Source of the DNA: an uncultured Cytophagales bacterium | GTDB taxonomy: Bacteria; Bacteroidota; Bacteroidia; Cytophagales; Thermonemataceae | Assembly: GCA_938002655.1 (NCBI GenBank) | Contig: CALLAC010000005.1 | Coordinates: 62,001-126,000, forward strand | Reading direction: 5' to 3' | DNA: 64,000 nucleotides | In this document: positions 15,562 to 25,693 of the stretch, in pieces | Layout of the letters: each line of letters opens with the position of its first letter | How positions within the stretch are numbered: the first letter of the stretch is position 1 | The notes under the pieces: model-generated | What the model saw: the letters and a program-made list of their open reading frames with translations, nothing else | What the model was told of the DNA's origin: nothing | Databases searched by the model: none | Position numbers and translations under genes: made by a program

Positions 15562-17394
15562 ATGCCACCACGCAATCGTTTTATAGAAGATGGTGAAAAT
15601 CTTGATAAAAAACGCAAACTTACCAAAGAAGGCTTTGCCAAAATCAAAAAACTATTAGCTTATACTCGTCCTTATCGGATTTATTTCTGGGTAGGAATGT
15701 TTTTTTTAGTGATTTCTACACTCACTACGCTCACTTTTCCTACGCTGTCGGGTAAAATTGCAGATGTAGCTTCGGGCGATACTTCTTGGATACTTACAAG
15801 TATCAACCAGGTAGCTTTGGTATTTTTGGTGATATTGCTTTTGCAGGCATTGGCATCTTTTTTCCGAGTGTATCTTTTTGCCAATGTAAGCGAACGAACT
15901 ATGGCAGATTTGCGAGCTAGCCTTTACAACAAAATAATCACATTGCCTATCAGTTTTTTTGAGAAAAATCGTGTAGGAGACCTGGTCAGTCGTATCAATA
16001 CCGACATCAGTCAGCTTGAAAGTATGCTTTCTTTTGGTTTGGCAGAAATTTTCAGGCAAGTGGCAGTGCTTACTATTGGAGTTAGCATTTTGCTTATTCG
16101 TTATACAGAGCTTGCCTTAGTAATGCTTGCTACTTTCCCTATAATGATTGTAGCGGCAATACTTTTTGGCAGATTTATTCGCAAACTTTCTAAAAAAGCC
16201 CAAGATGAACTCGCACAAGCCAATACAATCGTAGAAGAAACTTTGCAGGCAATACAAGTAGTGAAAATTTTTACTAATGAATACTGGGAACAAAAACGCT
16301 ACCGAAATAAATTGGACAACTTGATAAAAATTGCTCTGAAAACCTCAGTATTCCGAGGAGCTTTTGTTTCCTTTTTGATATTTGCTCTTTTTGGCGGAAT
16401 TGTACTGGTGCTTTGGTATGGGGCAAACCTCATTGCCGAAGGTTCGCTGAAAACAGGCGAACTCATTGAGTTTATCCTTTACACAATATTTATTGGAGCT
16501 TCAGTGGCAGGTATGGGCGACTTGTACGCTCAGCTGCAAAAAACGATTGGAGCCGCAGAAAGAATTCTAGAAATCTTGGGCGAAAAATCTGAAATTACGC
16601 ATTTTGCTAATTCAGAAAATTTAGAAAAAGTGAAAGGAGAAATTCGGATTGAAAACTTGCATTTCAGCTATCCTACCCGAGCCGATATAGAAGTCTTAAA
16701 AGGCGTTTCAATGAAAATTTATAAAGGACAAAAGATAGCACTGGTAGGGCACAGCGGGGCAGGTAAATCTACGATTGTCCAACTGATTATGAAACTATAT
16801 GATGTGCCAAATAATACAATTTGGGTAGACGAAAAACCTCTGGAGCAATGGGATACGCATACTTTGCGAGCTAATATGGCTCTTGTGCCCCAAGAGCTCA
16901 TTCTTTTCGGTGGAACCATCCGAGAAAATATTGCTTACGGCAAGCCCGATGCAAGTGAAGAAGAAATCATTCAAGCCGCTCAAAAAGCTAATGCTTGGGA
17001 TTTTATCGAGAAATTCCCTGAAAAACTCAGTACCGTTGTAGGTGAAAGAGGTGTGAAACTTTCAGGCGGGCAACGCCAGCGTATTGCTATTGCAAGAGCT
17101 ATCCTAAAAAATCCGAGTATTCTGATCTTAGACGAAGCTACAAGCTCTCTGGATGCCGAATCAGAAAAAATCGTACAAGATGCCCTTACTGTACTAATGA
17201 AAAACCGAACTACTATTATGATCGCTCATAGGCTTGCTACAATTCGTAATGCAGATGTTATTTACGTATTGAACGAAGGTAAAATTGCCGAAATAGGTAC
17301 TCACCAAGAACTTTTGCAAAACGAAAATGGTATCTATGCCAATCTGGTACGTATGCAAATGGAATATGCTACAAAGATACATTTTGAGGCTTAA
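15562..17394 (+). CDS. ABC transporter with fused membrane and ATPase domains (exporter type)
   Basis: A 610-residue half-transporter acting as a dimer. Six membrane segments span about 40-330. The ATPase domain has Walker A GHSGAGKST at about 396-404, signature LSGGQRQ at about 500-506, Walker B ILILDEATSSLD at about 520-531 and the H-loop in IAHRLATI. This is the MsbA / ABCB-like exporter class. A role in lipid A flipping is possible, since lpxB is nearby on the other strand, but multidrug or peptide export is equally compatible. TAATTTTG at 15544-15551 is a possible -7 promoter element 10 bases before the ATG, with only a 15-base gap to the nearest TTTG. Confidence 0.93.
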   Translation: MPPRNRFIEDGENLDKKRKLTKEGFAKIKKLLAYTRPYRIYFWVGMFFLVISTLTTLTFPTLSGKIADVASGDTSWILTSINQVALVFLVILLLQALASFFRVYLFANVSERTMADLRASLYNKIITLPISFFEKNRVGDLVSRINTDISQLESMLSFGLAEIFRQVAVLTIGVSILLIRYTELALVMLATFPIMIVAAILFGRFIRKLSKKAQDELAQANTIVEETLQAIQVVKIFTNEYWEQKRYRNKLDNLIKIALKTSVFRGAFVSFLIFALFGGIVLVLWYGANLIAEGSLKTGELIEFILYTIFIGASVAGMGDLYAQLQKTIGAAERILEILGEKSEITHFANSENLEKVKGEIRIENLHFSYPTRADIEVLKGVSMKIYKGQKIALVGHSGAGKSTIVQLIMKLYDVPNNTIWVDEKPLEQWDTHTLRANMALVPQELILFGGTIRENIAYGKPDASEEEIIQAAQKANAWDFIEKFPEKLSTVVGERGVKLSGGQRQRIAIARAILKNPSILILDEATSSLDAESEKIVQDALTVLMKNRTTIMIAHRLATIRNADVIYVLNEGKIAEIGTHQELLQNENGIYANLVRMQMEYATKIHFEA

Positions 17395-17496
17395 AAAACT
17401 TTTATTATTTTGCAACAAGTTCTGAAAATTTTTGGTATAATTGTTGCCACGTTTTCGTTTGTTAAAATCAATTTTCACCTAAACTCTTAAAAGCGT

Positions 17497-17952
17497 ATGA
17501 AAAAAGTTAGCTTATTAACTGTTCTTGTATTTTTGGCTATCCATGCTTTTGCACAAAGTGAAGGCGATGCCATTATTGGTATATGGATGAACGATGAGGG
17601 ATCAGCCCGTATTCAAATCTTTAAAACCAAAGATGGCAAATATAATGGCAGAATTGTTTGGCTCAAAGAACCCAATGACCCTGAAACAGGCCAGCCTAAA
17701 TTAGATAAAAAAAATCCTAATGAAGCTATGAGAGACAAACCCTTGAAAGGGTTGGTAAACCTTATCAATCTTGAATACAAAGGCTCTAAAAAATGGGGCG
17801 GCGATGAGGCTCGCATCTATGACCCTAAAACTGGAAATACTTATACTTGTGATATTACCATGATAGACGAAAATACCATCAACCTAAAAGGGAAAATACC
17901 TGGTACAGGTATTGGTAGAACTGCTACTTGGACAAAACAAGTGAAAAAATAA
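17497..17952 (+). CDS. Secreted DUF2147 domain protein
   Basis: A 151-residue protein with a signal peptide (about 1-19, ending AFAQ). The mature part matches DUF2147: GIWMNDEGSARIQIF, YNGRIVWLKEPN, then DPKTGNTYTCDITM and LKGKIPGTGIGRTATW. DUF2147 proteins are small beta-rich periplasmic proteins of unknown function. The gene is followed 58 bases later by another exported protein in the same direction. No enzyme motif is visible. Confidence 0.88.
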   Translation: MKKVSLLTVLVFLAIHAFAQSEGDAIIGIWMNDEGSARIQIFKTKDGKYNGRIVWLKEPNDPETGQPKLDKKNPNEAMRDKPLKGLVNLINLEYKGSKKWGGDEARIYDPKTGNTYTCDITMIDENTINLKGKIPGTGIGRTATWTKQVKK

Positions 17953-18010
17953 ATTGATAGCATAAAAACTGCAAATATTTAAATCTTGTGGGGGTTTTCT
18001 CGATAGCCTT

Positions 18011-18814
18011 ATGTCAAAAGTTATCAAAATTTCTTTATGCATTCTGATTTCTCTTCATTTGCAGGCTCAAAGCATATTAGAAGATGAGCTGACAAGGGAG
18101 TTTACTTTTGGCATAAATATCAATACGAATGCTAATTTGCCAGGAGGCATTAGCTTCAAATATGGAAAAGTTACGGATAATGCCCGTGTGAACACTACTT
18201 ATACCATAGAATTCGTAGGAATTCGTCATCCGCAAGAGTATCGTTTTTCGGTTTCTAATGTAAGCGGTGGGCAGGCTTTTGTCAGAGGTAAACAAAATTA
18301 TCTCTACAACTTACGCCTGCAATTTGGCAAAGATCTAATACTTTTTCGTAAAGCCCCCCAAGAAGGGGTACAAGTAAATGCAGTTCTGGCAGGTGGTTTG
18401 AGCTTGGGGATGCTCAAACCATACCTGATACGCTACAATGTATCGGGTGGAGTAGGGGGGCTTGCTACCCGAACTACCGATTTGCCCTTTTACCAATACA
18501 ACTTCGGAGATGATGCTCTCTTTCAAAGCAAATATGGGGCACCTTTTACCGAAGAACGCATTGAAGGCAGAGGAGCTTTCTTTGCAGGTTTTGATCAAAT
18601 TCGAGTAGTGCCCGGTATCAACGCTAAAATTGGACTTGCCTTTGAAACTAGTGCCTTCAAAACTAGCCTTACAGGTATAGAAACGGGCTTTGTAGTAGAT
18701 GTATTTTTCCAAGAAATGCCTCTTTTGAATGCCAATTTTACACCCGAACCCGTAAAAAACTATTCTACGTTTGCCGCTTTATATTTAAGTATGTTTTTCG
18801 GTGGCAGAAAATAA
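18011..18814 (+). CDS. Exported outer-membrane-like protein, function unknown
   Basis: A 267-residue protein with a short signal peptide (about 1-20, ending LQAQS). The mature sequence alternates short amphipathic beta strands (for example NVSGGQAFVRGKQNYLYNLRLQFG and GINAKIGLAFETSAF) and ends with LYLSMFFGGRK. That pattern suggests a small beta-barrel or outer-membrane-associated protein of a Bacteroidota-specific family. I do not recognise the family name. It lies between the DUF2147 gene and the subtilase gene, with 58 and 42 base gaps, all on the plus strand. Confidence 0.7.
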   Translation: MSKVIKISLCILISLHLQAQSILEDELTREFTFGININTNANLPGGISFKYGKVTDNARVNTTYTIEFVGIRHPQEYRFSVSNVSGGQAFVRGKQNYLYNLRLQFGKDLILFRKAPQEGVQVNAVLAGGLSLGMLKPYLIRYNVSGGVGGLATRTTDLPFYQYNFGDDALFQSKYGAPFTEERIEGRGAFFAGFDQIRVVPGINAKIGLAFETSAFKTSLTGIETGFVVDVFFQEMPLLNANFTPEPVKNYSTFAALYLSMFFGGRK

Positions 18815-18856
18815 TTCGTCTTTGTATTCATTTTCAATACTAAAAAAACAATTAAG

Positions 18857-20419
18857 ATGAAAAAAATACTTATACCTGTTGCGATGTTTTCTTTGTTAGG
18901 CATCGGAACAAAAGCTCAAGAAAAAGCTCCTGAAAATTGGTTCAACCTTGACCCCACAAAAGATAATGTACGGGGCGTAAGTACAGAAAGAGCCTATGAA
19001 GAACTGCTCAAAAATAAAAAAGGACGTACCGTAATTGTTGCCGTTATTGATTCAGGAGTAGATATTGAGCACGAAGACCTTCAAGGTAAAATTTGGACTA
19101 ATACCAAAGAAATTGCAGGCAACGGCAAAGATGATGACGGCAATGGCTTTGTTGATGATGTAAATGGTTGGAATTTTATTGGGGGAAAAAATGGTAAAAA
19201 TGTCCATCAAGATTCTTACGAAGTAGCCCGCGAGTATGCTCGCCTTTCTAAAAAATTCAAAAAAAACAATCGCAGAAATTCTGAATATGAATATTTCCAG
19301 AAAGTAAAAAAAGAATTAGAAGAGAAAAGAGAAGAGAAAAAAAATGAAATGGAGCAAATCAAGCCTTTTTATGAAGCAATTCAAGCAGTAAAAAAAGCCT
19401 TAAATGGCAAACCAATGACCCAAGAAAATATCCGAGAACTCCCTGATACCGACCTGAAACTCAAAGAAGCTAAAAGTAGAACGCTTTTTACATTCTTGAT
19501 GGGAGCAAGCCCCGAAGAAATTGAAGAGTACTACGAAAAAGGTTTGAAAAATGCCTTAGAGTATGGCTTAAATCCTGAGTTTGATCCTCGTAAAATTGTG
19601 GGTGATAACCCCAAAAAAATGCGTGAAAAAGGCTATGGAAACAACGACGTAAAAGGACCCGATGCCTTTCATGGTACGCACGTGGCAGGTATCATTGCAG
19701 CCAATCGAGAAAACAACTTGGGAATAATGGGAGTAGCAAATAATGTCTTAATTATGCCTATTCGTGCTGTGCCCGATGGCGACGAAAGAGATAAAGATGT
19801 TGCAAATGCTATTTTTTATGCCGTAGATAACGGAGCTCATATCATCAATATGAGTTTTGGTAAAAGCTATTCTCCTGATAAAAAGTTTGTAGATGAAGCA
19901 GTAAAGTATGCTGAAAAAAAAGGCGTTTTGCTAGTACATGCCGCAGGAAATGATGCCAAAAACCTTGAAGTAGAGCCTAATTTCCCTAATCGCTATTACG
20001 CCGATGGCAGTGAAGCAAAAAATTGGCTTGAAATCGGAGCATCCAGCTGGCACAATGAAGATAGCAAATTTGTAGCAAATTTCTCCAATTACGGAAAAAC
20101 CAAAGTTGATGTATTTGCCCCAGGAGTAGATATTTATTCAACTGTACCAGATAAAAATGCCTATAAAAAAGCCAGTGGAACAAGTATGGCGGCACCTACC
20201 ACAGCAGGCGTGGCGGCATTGCTTATGTCATATTATCCTGAACTGACTGCTGTTCAAGTGAAAGAAATCTTGATGAAATCGGCAATTCGTTATACACAAG
20301 ATATCAATAAACCTGGTGAAAAAGGAACTACCGTCAAACTTTCAGACCTTTGCATTACAGGGGGAATCATCAATGCCTATGAAGCTATTCGTTTGGCAGA
20401 AGAAATGACTAAAAAGTAG
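18857..20419 (+). CDS. S8 family serine peptidase (subtilase) with large Asp-His insert
   Basis: A 520-residue exported protease with a signal peptide (about 1-20). The catalytic triad is visible: D65 in VIDSGVD, H272 in HGTHVAG and S443 in GTSMAAP. In subtilisin the Asp and His are about 32 residues apart. Here they are 207 apart, and the insert is rich in Lys and Glu and predicted helical (KKVKKELEEKREEKKNEMEQ). No T9SS sorting domain or prodomain is recognised, so it is likely periplasmic. The 3' end overlaps the convergent HD-domain gene by 11 bases. Confidence 0.95.
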   Translation: MKKILIPVAMFSLLGIGTKAQEKAPENWFNLDPTKDNVRGVSTERAYEELLKNKKGRTVIVAVIDSGVDIEHEDLQGKIWTNTKEIAGNGKDDDGNGFVDDVNGWNFIGGKNGKNVHQDSYEVAREYARLSKKFKKNNRRNSEYEYFQKVKKELEEKREEKKNEMEQIKPFYEAIQAVKKALNGKPMTQENIRELPDTDLKLKEAKSRTLFTFLMGASPEEIEEYYEKGLKNALEYGLNPEFDPRKIVGDNPKKMREKGYGNNDVKGPDAFHGTHVAGIIAANRENNLGIMGVANNVLIMPIRAVPDGDERDKDVANAIFYAVDNGAHIINMSFGKSYSPDKKFVDEAVKYAEKKGVLLVHAAGNDAKNLEVEPNFPNRYYADGSEAKNWLEIGASSWHNEDSKFVANFSNYGKTKVDVFAPGVDIYSTVPDKNAYKKASGTSMAAPTTAGVAALLMSYYPELTAVQVKEILMKSAIRYTQDINKPGEKGTTVKLSDLCITGGIINAYEAIRLAEEMTKK

Positions 20420-21644
20420 CCTTCTGAGCAGTAGCCAAATAGTTTTTTCTTACAATTTTAGTCAATGCTTTGATATTAGGCAAATCGGAGGCTTGGCAAA
20501 TATCCAAGACCTCCTTTTTTTTCGTCAGTACAAGAATAGGGTTATTGTTTTCTTGGTAAGCCATATTGAGTGTTGTACCGTGAATAACGAAGTATTCTAC
20601 TTCTTCTTTGCTCAAATTCCAAGCGATTTGCAATTCTTTTTGACGCTCTTTCACTAGTTCGGTAGGTATTTTTTCAGCAGTGAGTATAATTTTGAAAAGT
20701 TTGCGAGTAAGTATCATTTTACAAAGTGTAGCAAGTACCTTATCGCTATGATGTTGCCAAACCTTTACTGCTCCCCAAATATCGTAATCGTCTAGTTGAG
20801 CATAATTTTCCAAAAGCGAAGGATTTTTTTCAAAATCACTGAATTGAACTTCGTTTTTCATAAAGCATTCCAAAGCAGGGCTAGCAAAAATATTTTCCCC
20901 GTTCTGAGCCAAAAACTTCGCTCTACGGATAATCTGAATAATCATTTGCTCAGTACTGATAGTAGTTTTGTGTAAATATACTTGCCAGTACATCAGTCGC
21001 CGAGCTGTAAGAAAATTTTCAATGCTATAAATGCCTTTTTCTTCTATCACAAGTTGTTCGTTATGAATATCTAACATTTTCAAAATTCTATCGCCACCGA
21101 TAGCTCCTTCCGAAACTCCTGTAAAAAAGCAATCTCTTTGTAAGTAATCCAGCCTATCTACATCTAGCTGACTGCTTACAAGTTGATGAAAAAAAGGACG
21201 ATGATACTGATTGGTAAAAATTTGAAGGGCTAATGTCAATTCGTCTTTAAAGTGTTCGTTGAGCTTTTGCATAAGCAAAAGTGACATTTTTTCGTGAGGA
21301 ACATTTTGTAGAATAGTAGTTTCTAATGCATGAGAAAGTGGGCTGTGCCCTATGTCGTGGAGCAAAGCGGCAATTTGTGCCGCCTGACGCTCTTGTTTGG
21401 AAATAAAATGTTTTTTACTTTCAAGAGTATCCAAAGCCACGCCCATCAAGTGCATTGTTCCAATAGCATGATGAAAACGTGTATGCAATGCTCCTGGATA
21501 CACAAAATCTGTCAAGCCTAACTGTCGAATTCTTCGCAAACGTTGAAAGTATGGATGTTCTATTAGTTCTAAAATAATTCCATCAGGGATTTGAATAAAT
21601 CCGTGAACAGGGTCGTTGAGAATTTTGGGGCGATGCACTTGCAA
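20409..21644 (-). CDS. HD-domain phosphohydrolase, dGTPase-like
   Basis: A 411-residue metal-dependent phosphohydrolase. The HD signature is complete: H54 and H58/H59 in HTRFHHAIG, then H96-D97 in LLHDIGHSPLSHALE, and a late Asp in QLDVDRLDYLQRD. The family includes the YwfO/SAMHD1-like enzymes that hydrolyse dNTPs to nucleosides and triphosphate. The N-terminal KILNDPVHGFIQIP segment is typical of that group. The exact nucleotide is unknown. The gene converges on the subtilase gene with an 11-base overlap and is divergent from fumC. Confidence 0.9.
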   Translation of the reverse strand: MQVHRPKILNDPVHGFIQIPDGIILELIEHPYFQRLRRIRQLGLTDFVYPGALHTRFHHAIGTMHLMGVALDTLESKKHFISKQERQAAQIAALLHDIGHSPLSHALETTILQNVPHEKMSLLLMQKLNEHFKDELTLALQIFTNQYHRPFFHQLVSSQLDVDRLDYLQRDCFFTGVSEGAIGGDRILKMLDIHNEQLVIEEKGIYSIENFLTARRLMYWQVYLHKTTISTEQMIIQIIRRAKFLAQNGENIFASPALECFMKNEVQFSDFEKNPSLLENYAQLDDYDIWGAVKVWQHHSDKVLATLCKMILTRKLFKIILTAEKIPTELVKERQKELQIAWNLSKEEVEYFVIHGTTLNMAYQENNNPILVLTKKKEVLDICQASDLPNIKALTKIVRKNYLATAQKATF

Positions 21645-21783
21645 AAATGTAAAATTTCGTAAAAACTATTCTCGTAACAAAATTTTTAAAAGTAGAGGTT
21701 TGTAAGAATAAAAAAGCTCTTGAAATAGCTTGAAAATTTGCAAATTTTTTAAATTGCAAGCAAAACTAAATCGAAAAATCTTT

Positions 21784-23178
21784 ATGGAATATCGAATAGA
21801 ACGTGATACAATGGGTGAGGTACAAGTGCCTGCAAATGTTTATTGGGGTGCTCAAACCGAACGAAGTCGCAATAATTTCCGTATTGGTGCCGAAGGCTCT
21901 ATGCCCAAAGAAATTATTTATGCTTTTGCTTATCTGAAAAAAGCCGCCGCTTTGGCTAATCAGGAATTGGGCGTACTTTCTGCTGAAAAAGCTAAAATGA
22001 TTGCCGAAGCCTGCGATGCTATCTTGGCAGGGAAATTAGATGAGCAATTCCCATTGGTGATTTGGCAAACAGGCTCGGGTACACAATCCAATATGAATGT
22101 CAATGAGGTAATTGCCAATTATGCACACGTGCAAGCAGGAGGGAAATTGACTGATGAGAAAAAGATACTACACCCGAATGATGATGTAAATAAATCACAA
22201 TCTTCCAATGATACTTTTCCCACAGCTATGCATATTGCTACCTACAAGATGGTGGTAGAAATTACCATACCCGGAATGGAACTTTTAGCAAATACTTTGG
22301 AAGAAAAATCAAAAGCTTTCAAAGATGTCGTAAAAACAGGCAGAACCCATTTTATGGATGCTACGCCGCTCACTTTAGGGCAAGAATTTTCTGGCTACGT
22401 ACAACAAATTCGCAACAGCATAAGAGCTATCAAGAATGCTTTGGAAATGGTACGAGAGCTTGCTCTTGGCGGTACTGCTGTGGGTACAGGGCTCAATGCT
22501 CCCAAAGGTTATGACGTGTTAGTTGCCAAAAAAATTGCTGAACTTACAGGCTATCCCTTTATAACAGCTCCCAACAAGTTTGAAGCCCTTGCCGCTCACG
22601 ATGCAATGGTAGAACTTTCAGGAGCTTTGAAACGCAGTGCAGTAGCACTCATGAAAGTAGCCAATGATATTCGTATGCTTTCCTCGGGTCCTCGTTGTGG
22701 TATTGGGGAAATTTTAATTCCTGATAATGAACCAGGCTCTTCTATTATGCCGGGCAAAGTCAATCCTACGCAACCCGAAGCTCTTACTATGGTTTGTTGT
22801 CAGGTAATTGGCAATGATGTAGCCGTAAGTATGGGGGGCTCAAATGGGCACTTTGAGCTCAATGTATTCAAACCGCTGATTGCCTATAATGTATTGCAAT
22901 CGGCTCGTTTGCTTGGTGATGCTTGTGTTTCGTTTAATAATAAGTGTGCTGTTGGCATTGAGCCCAACTACGAAGTAATTCAGAGGCACTTGGAAAATTC
23001 TTTAATGCTTGTAACTGCTCTCAATCCGCATATTGGTTACGAAAATGCCGCTAAAATTGCCAAAAAAGCACATAAAGAAAATAAAACTTTGCGTCAGGCG
23101 GCTTTAGAATTAGGTTTGGTAACTAACGAACAATTCGATGAATGGGTAAATCCGAAGAAAATGGTAGGAAACCTTTAA
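21784..23178 (+). CDS. fumC: Class II fumarate hydratase
   Basis: Reversible hydration of fumarate to malate in the TCA cycle. It is 464 residues from this ATG and oxygen-stable (no Fe-S cysteines). Signatures are [33 protein letters not shown], and the fumarase/aspartase motif [15 protein letters not shown] starting at about residue 318. The frame is open from 21730, but the 18 extra residues are basic and unlike FumC, so the start at 21784 ([12 protein letters not shown]) is preferred. A GMC oxidoreductase and an SDR follow at 12 bases and with overlap, so the three are likely one operon. Confidence 0.96.
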   Translation: MEYRIERDTMGEVQVPANVYWGAQTERSRNNFRIGAEGSMPKEIIYAFAYLKKAAALANQELGVLSAEKAKMIAEACDAILAGKLDEQFPLVIWQTGSGTQSNMNVNEVIANYAHVQAGGKLTDEKKILHPNDDVNKSQSSNDTFPTAMHIATYKMVVEITIPGMELLANTLEEKSKAFKDVVKTGRTHFMDATPLTLGQEFSGYVQQIRNSIRAIKNALEMVRELALGGTAVGTGLNAPKGYDVLVAKKIAELTGYPFITAPNKFEALAAHDAMVELSGALKRSAVALMKVANDIRMLSSGPRCGIGEILIPDNEPGSSIMPGKVNPTQPEALTMVCCQVIGNDVAVSMGGSNGHFELNVFKPLIAYNVLQSARLLGDACVSFNNKCAVGIEPNYEVIQRHLENSLMLVTALNPHIGYENAAKIAKKAHKENKTLRQAALELGLVTNEQFDEWVNPKKMVGNL

Positions 23179-23190
23179 TTTTCTCCGACA

Positions 23191-24807
23191 ATGTCAATAT
23201 ATGATTACATTATTGTAGGGGCAGGTTCGGCAGGTTGTGTACTTGCTTACCGCCTTTCTGAAAATATGCAAAATAAAGTTTTGCTAATTGAAGCTGGCGG
23301 AAAAGATAGTAAGTTAGAAATACACATTCCTGCCGCTTACACAAAACTCAATCGGAGTAGTGTAGATTGGGCATTTTATACAGAGCCTCAAAATTTTGTT
23401 GCAGGTAGGCGGCTATTCCAGCCACGTGGCAAGGTTTTGGGAGGAAGTAGCTCTACCAATGCAATGGCTTACATTCGAGGCAATGCCAAAGATTACGACG
23501 ATTGGGCAAAAATGGGTTGTAAAGGTTGGAGCTATGCTGATGTGTTGCCTTATTTTATCAAATCGGAAAATAATGAAGATTACGAAAAGGTAGATGCAGG
23601 TTTTCATGGCAGAGGTGGCTTACTGAATGTGCGTTTCCCTTACTCGCATTACAGTGTTTCAGAAGCTTTTATAGAAGCTTGTATGGAGTGTGGCATTCCT
23701 TACAATCCAGACTTCAATGGCAGACAACAAGACGGAACGAACTTCTTTCAATTTACTATCAAAAACTATCGTCGCCATAGTACGGCACAAGCTTTCTTGA
23801 AGCCTGCTCTTACTCGCCAAAATCTGCAAGTACTTACCAAAGGTATTGTAAGCAAAGTTCTTATCGCGAATGATACTGCCAAAGGAGTAGAGGTAGCGTT
23901 TGGTGCAAGTCAGAAGCAAATATTTTTTGTAAGAAAAGAAGTTATTCTCTCGGCAGGAGCGTTCGGCTCGCCACAAATTTTGATGCTTTCGGGGGTCGGA
24001 GAGAAAGAATTTTTGCAAAAAATGGGTATTGAGCCCGTCAAAGATTTGCCCGCAGTAGGAAAAAATCTACACGACCATTGCTTTGCTATTGTGAGTAGTT
24101 CGGCAAAAGTAAATACTGCCAACAACGACCTCAAACCGCTTAATCAGCTAAAAGGTTTATTCAATTATTTTGCTTTCAGAAAAGGCTTTGCAACTGCTTC
24201 ACCTTTGGAGGCTAATGCTTTTTTGCGGCTCAATACGCATAGCGACCGCCCTGATATGCAATTTCATTTTGTACCTGCACATTTAGGAGGCTACAATGTA
24301 GATTTGTATAACCTTGACAAATATCCTCGCAGTAGTGGTTATTCTATTTTAGCTACTTTGCTCAAGCCCAAAAGTAGAGGTTTTGTGAGCATACGTTCTA
24401 AAAATCCGTTTGAAGCTCCTCTTATTCAGCCAAATTATCTTGCAGAAGAAGAAGACTTGCGGCATCTGATCAGGGGCGTTCGCAAGGCTTATGAAGTAAT
24501 GCAGGCAAAGGCTTTTGATAAGTGCCGAAAAGAACAATATTTCCCTAAAAAAATTGGTGATGATGAATTTCTAGCAGAGCATGTCCAAAAAACATTAGAA
24601 TCTGTGTATCATCCTGTAAGCACTTGCAGAATGGGCAGTGAAAATGATGAAAATACTGTAGTGAATACTCGGTTGCAGGTAAAAGGAATAGCCAATTTGC
24701 GAATAGTAGATGCTTCGGTAATGCCTGAAATTATTAGTGGTAATACGAATGCTCCTACCATTATGATAGCCGAAAAAGCCGCTGATTTTATCTTGAATGA
24801 AACCTAA
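23191..24807 (+). CDS. GMC family FAD-dependent oxidoreductase (alcohol/choline dehydrogenase-like)
   Basis: A 538-residue flavoprotein. The ADP-binding fold IIVGAGSAGCVLAYRLSE is at about 6-23, followed by GGSSSTNAMAYIRGNAKDYDDW, the GMC signature around GAFGSPQILMLSG, and HPVSTCRMG with the likely catalytic histidine. The family oxidises primary alcohols such as choline or glucose, or long-chain alcohols. No betaine aldehyde dehydrogenase is nearby, so choline is not favoured. The gene sits between fumC and an SDR. No membrane or signal segment is seen. Confidence 0.9.
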   Translation: MSIYDYIIVGAGSAGCVLAYRLSENMQNKVLLIEAGGKDSKLEIHIPAAYTKLNRSSVDWAFYTEPQNFVAGRRLFQPRGKVLGGSSSTNAMAYIRGNAKDYDDWAKMGCKGWSYADVLPYFIKSENNEDYEKVDAGFHGRGGLLNVRFPYSHYSVSEAFIEACMECGIPYNPDFNGRQQDGTNFFQFTIKNYRRHSTAQAFLKPALTRQNLQVLTKGIVSKVLIANDTAKGVEVAFGASQKQIFFVRKEVILSAGAFGSPQILMLSGVGEKEFLQKMGIEPVKDLPAVGKNLHDHCFAIVSSSAKVNTANNDLKPLNQLKGLFNYFAFRKGFATASPLEANAFLRLNTHSDRPDMQFHFVPAHLGGYNVDLYNLDKYPRSSGYSILATLLKPKSRGFVSIRSKNPFEAPLIQPNYLAEEEDLRHLIRGVRKAYEVMQAKAFDKCRKEQYFPKKIGDDEFLAEHVQKTLESVYHPVSTCRMGSENDENTVVNTRLQVKGIANLRIVDASVMPEIISGNTNAPTIMIAEKAADFILNET

Positions 24808-24829
24808 TTTCTTAAAACCTACGATTGTG

Positions 24830-25639
24830 ATGCAGAATAAAGTTGTAGTAATTACAGGAGGCTCTTCGGGAATAGGGCGAGCTTGTGCAGAAGTATTTGG
24901 AAAGGCAGGAGCTAAAATCGTAATTACAGGTAGAAATGAACAGAACTTGCAAGAAGTTGCTCTACAACTTAATCAGCTTCAAATAGCTTGTTTGCCAATT
25001 ATTGCTGATGTTACAAACGAAAACGATTGTGTCCATGTTATTTCTGATACAATACATCATTTTGGAAAAATTGATGTGCTAATCAACAATGCAGGGATTT
25101 CAATGCGAGCTTTGTTTGAAGATTGTGAACTTTCGGTAATTCGTAAAGTGATGGAAACCAATTTTTGGGGAATGGTGTACATGACTAAATTTGCCTTGCC
25201 ACATATTATTCATTCGAAGGGCTCTATCGTAGGGATTTCGTCTATTGCGGGTTATAGGGGCTTACCTGCACGTACAGGGTATTCGGCTTCCAAATTTGCA
25301 ATGAATGGCTTTCTGGAAGCTTTGCGTACAGAGCTTATTCCAAAGAAAGTACATGTACTTATTGCTGCACCAGGCTTTACTGCTTCTAATATTCGTAAAA
25401 CTGCCCTTGCCAAAGACGGCTCACAGCAAGGCGAATCGCCAAGAGACGAGGAAAAAATGATGTCGGCAGAGAAAGTTGCCATGTGTATCTTGCATGCAGT
25501 CAAAAAACGTAAAAAAGAGCTAATACTTACTTCGCAAGGCAAACTGACAGTCTGGCTGAACAGGTGCTTACCTATCACTTTGATGGATAAACTTGTGTTT
25601 AATGCCTTGAAGAAAGAACCCAACTCCCCTTTGCAATAA
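24830..25639 (+). CDS. Short-chain dehydrogenase/reductase
   Basis: Classical SDR, 269 residues from this ATG. The Rossmann motif TGGSSGIG is at 9-16, NNAG at about 86-89, and the catalytic Y151 and K155 in YSASK. It uses NAD(P)(H) on an unknown alcohol or ketone. An earlier in-frame ATG at 24797 would overlap the GMC gene by 11 bases and add 11 residues. The later start is preferred because the fold begins directly after it, but translational coupling from 24797 is possible. Pairing with a GMC dehydrogenase suggests linked alcohol/carbonyl chemistry, which is only an inference. Confidence 0.88.
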   Translation: MQNKVVVITGGSSGIGRACAEVFGKAGAKIVITGRNEQNLQEVALQLNQLQIACLPIIADVTNENDCVHVISDTIHHFGKIDVLINNAGISMRALFEDCELSVIRKVMETNFWGMVYMTKFALPHIIHSKGSIVGISSIAGYRGLPARTGYSASKFAMNGFLEALRTELIPKKVHVLIAAPGFTASNIRKTALAKDGSQQGESPRDEEKMMSAEKVAMCILHAVKKRKKELILTSQGKLTVWLNRCLPITLMDKLVFNALKKEPNSPLQ

Positions 25640-25664
25640 AAAATCTCTTCCTGAAAGGAAGAGA
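25638..25664 (-). terminator. Terminator of the DUF1573 gene
   Basis: TCTCTTCC (25644-25651) and GGAAGAGA (25657-25664) pair around a 5-base loop. On the minus strand the stem is followed by six T residues (25643-25638). It overlaps the stop codon of the convergent SDR gene by two bases. Confidence 0.75.
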
Positions 25665-25693
25665 GAGACTTTCTGATAGCCTTGTAATAATAT

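Noticed and set aside
23659-24134. Minus-strand frames inside the GMC oxidoreductase
   Set aside because: Antisense shadows with no domain; the plus-strand gene is continuous with intact motifs.
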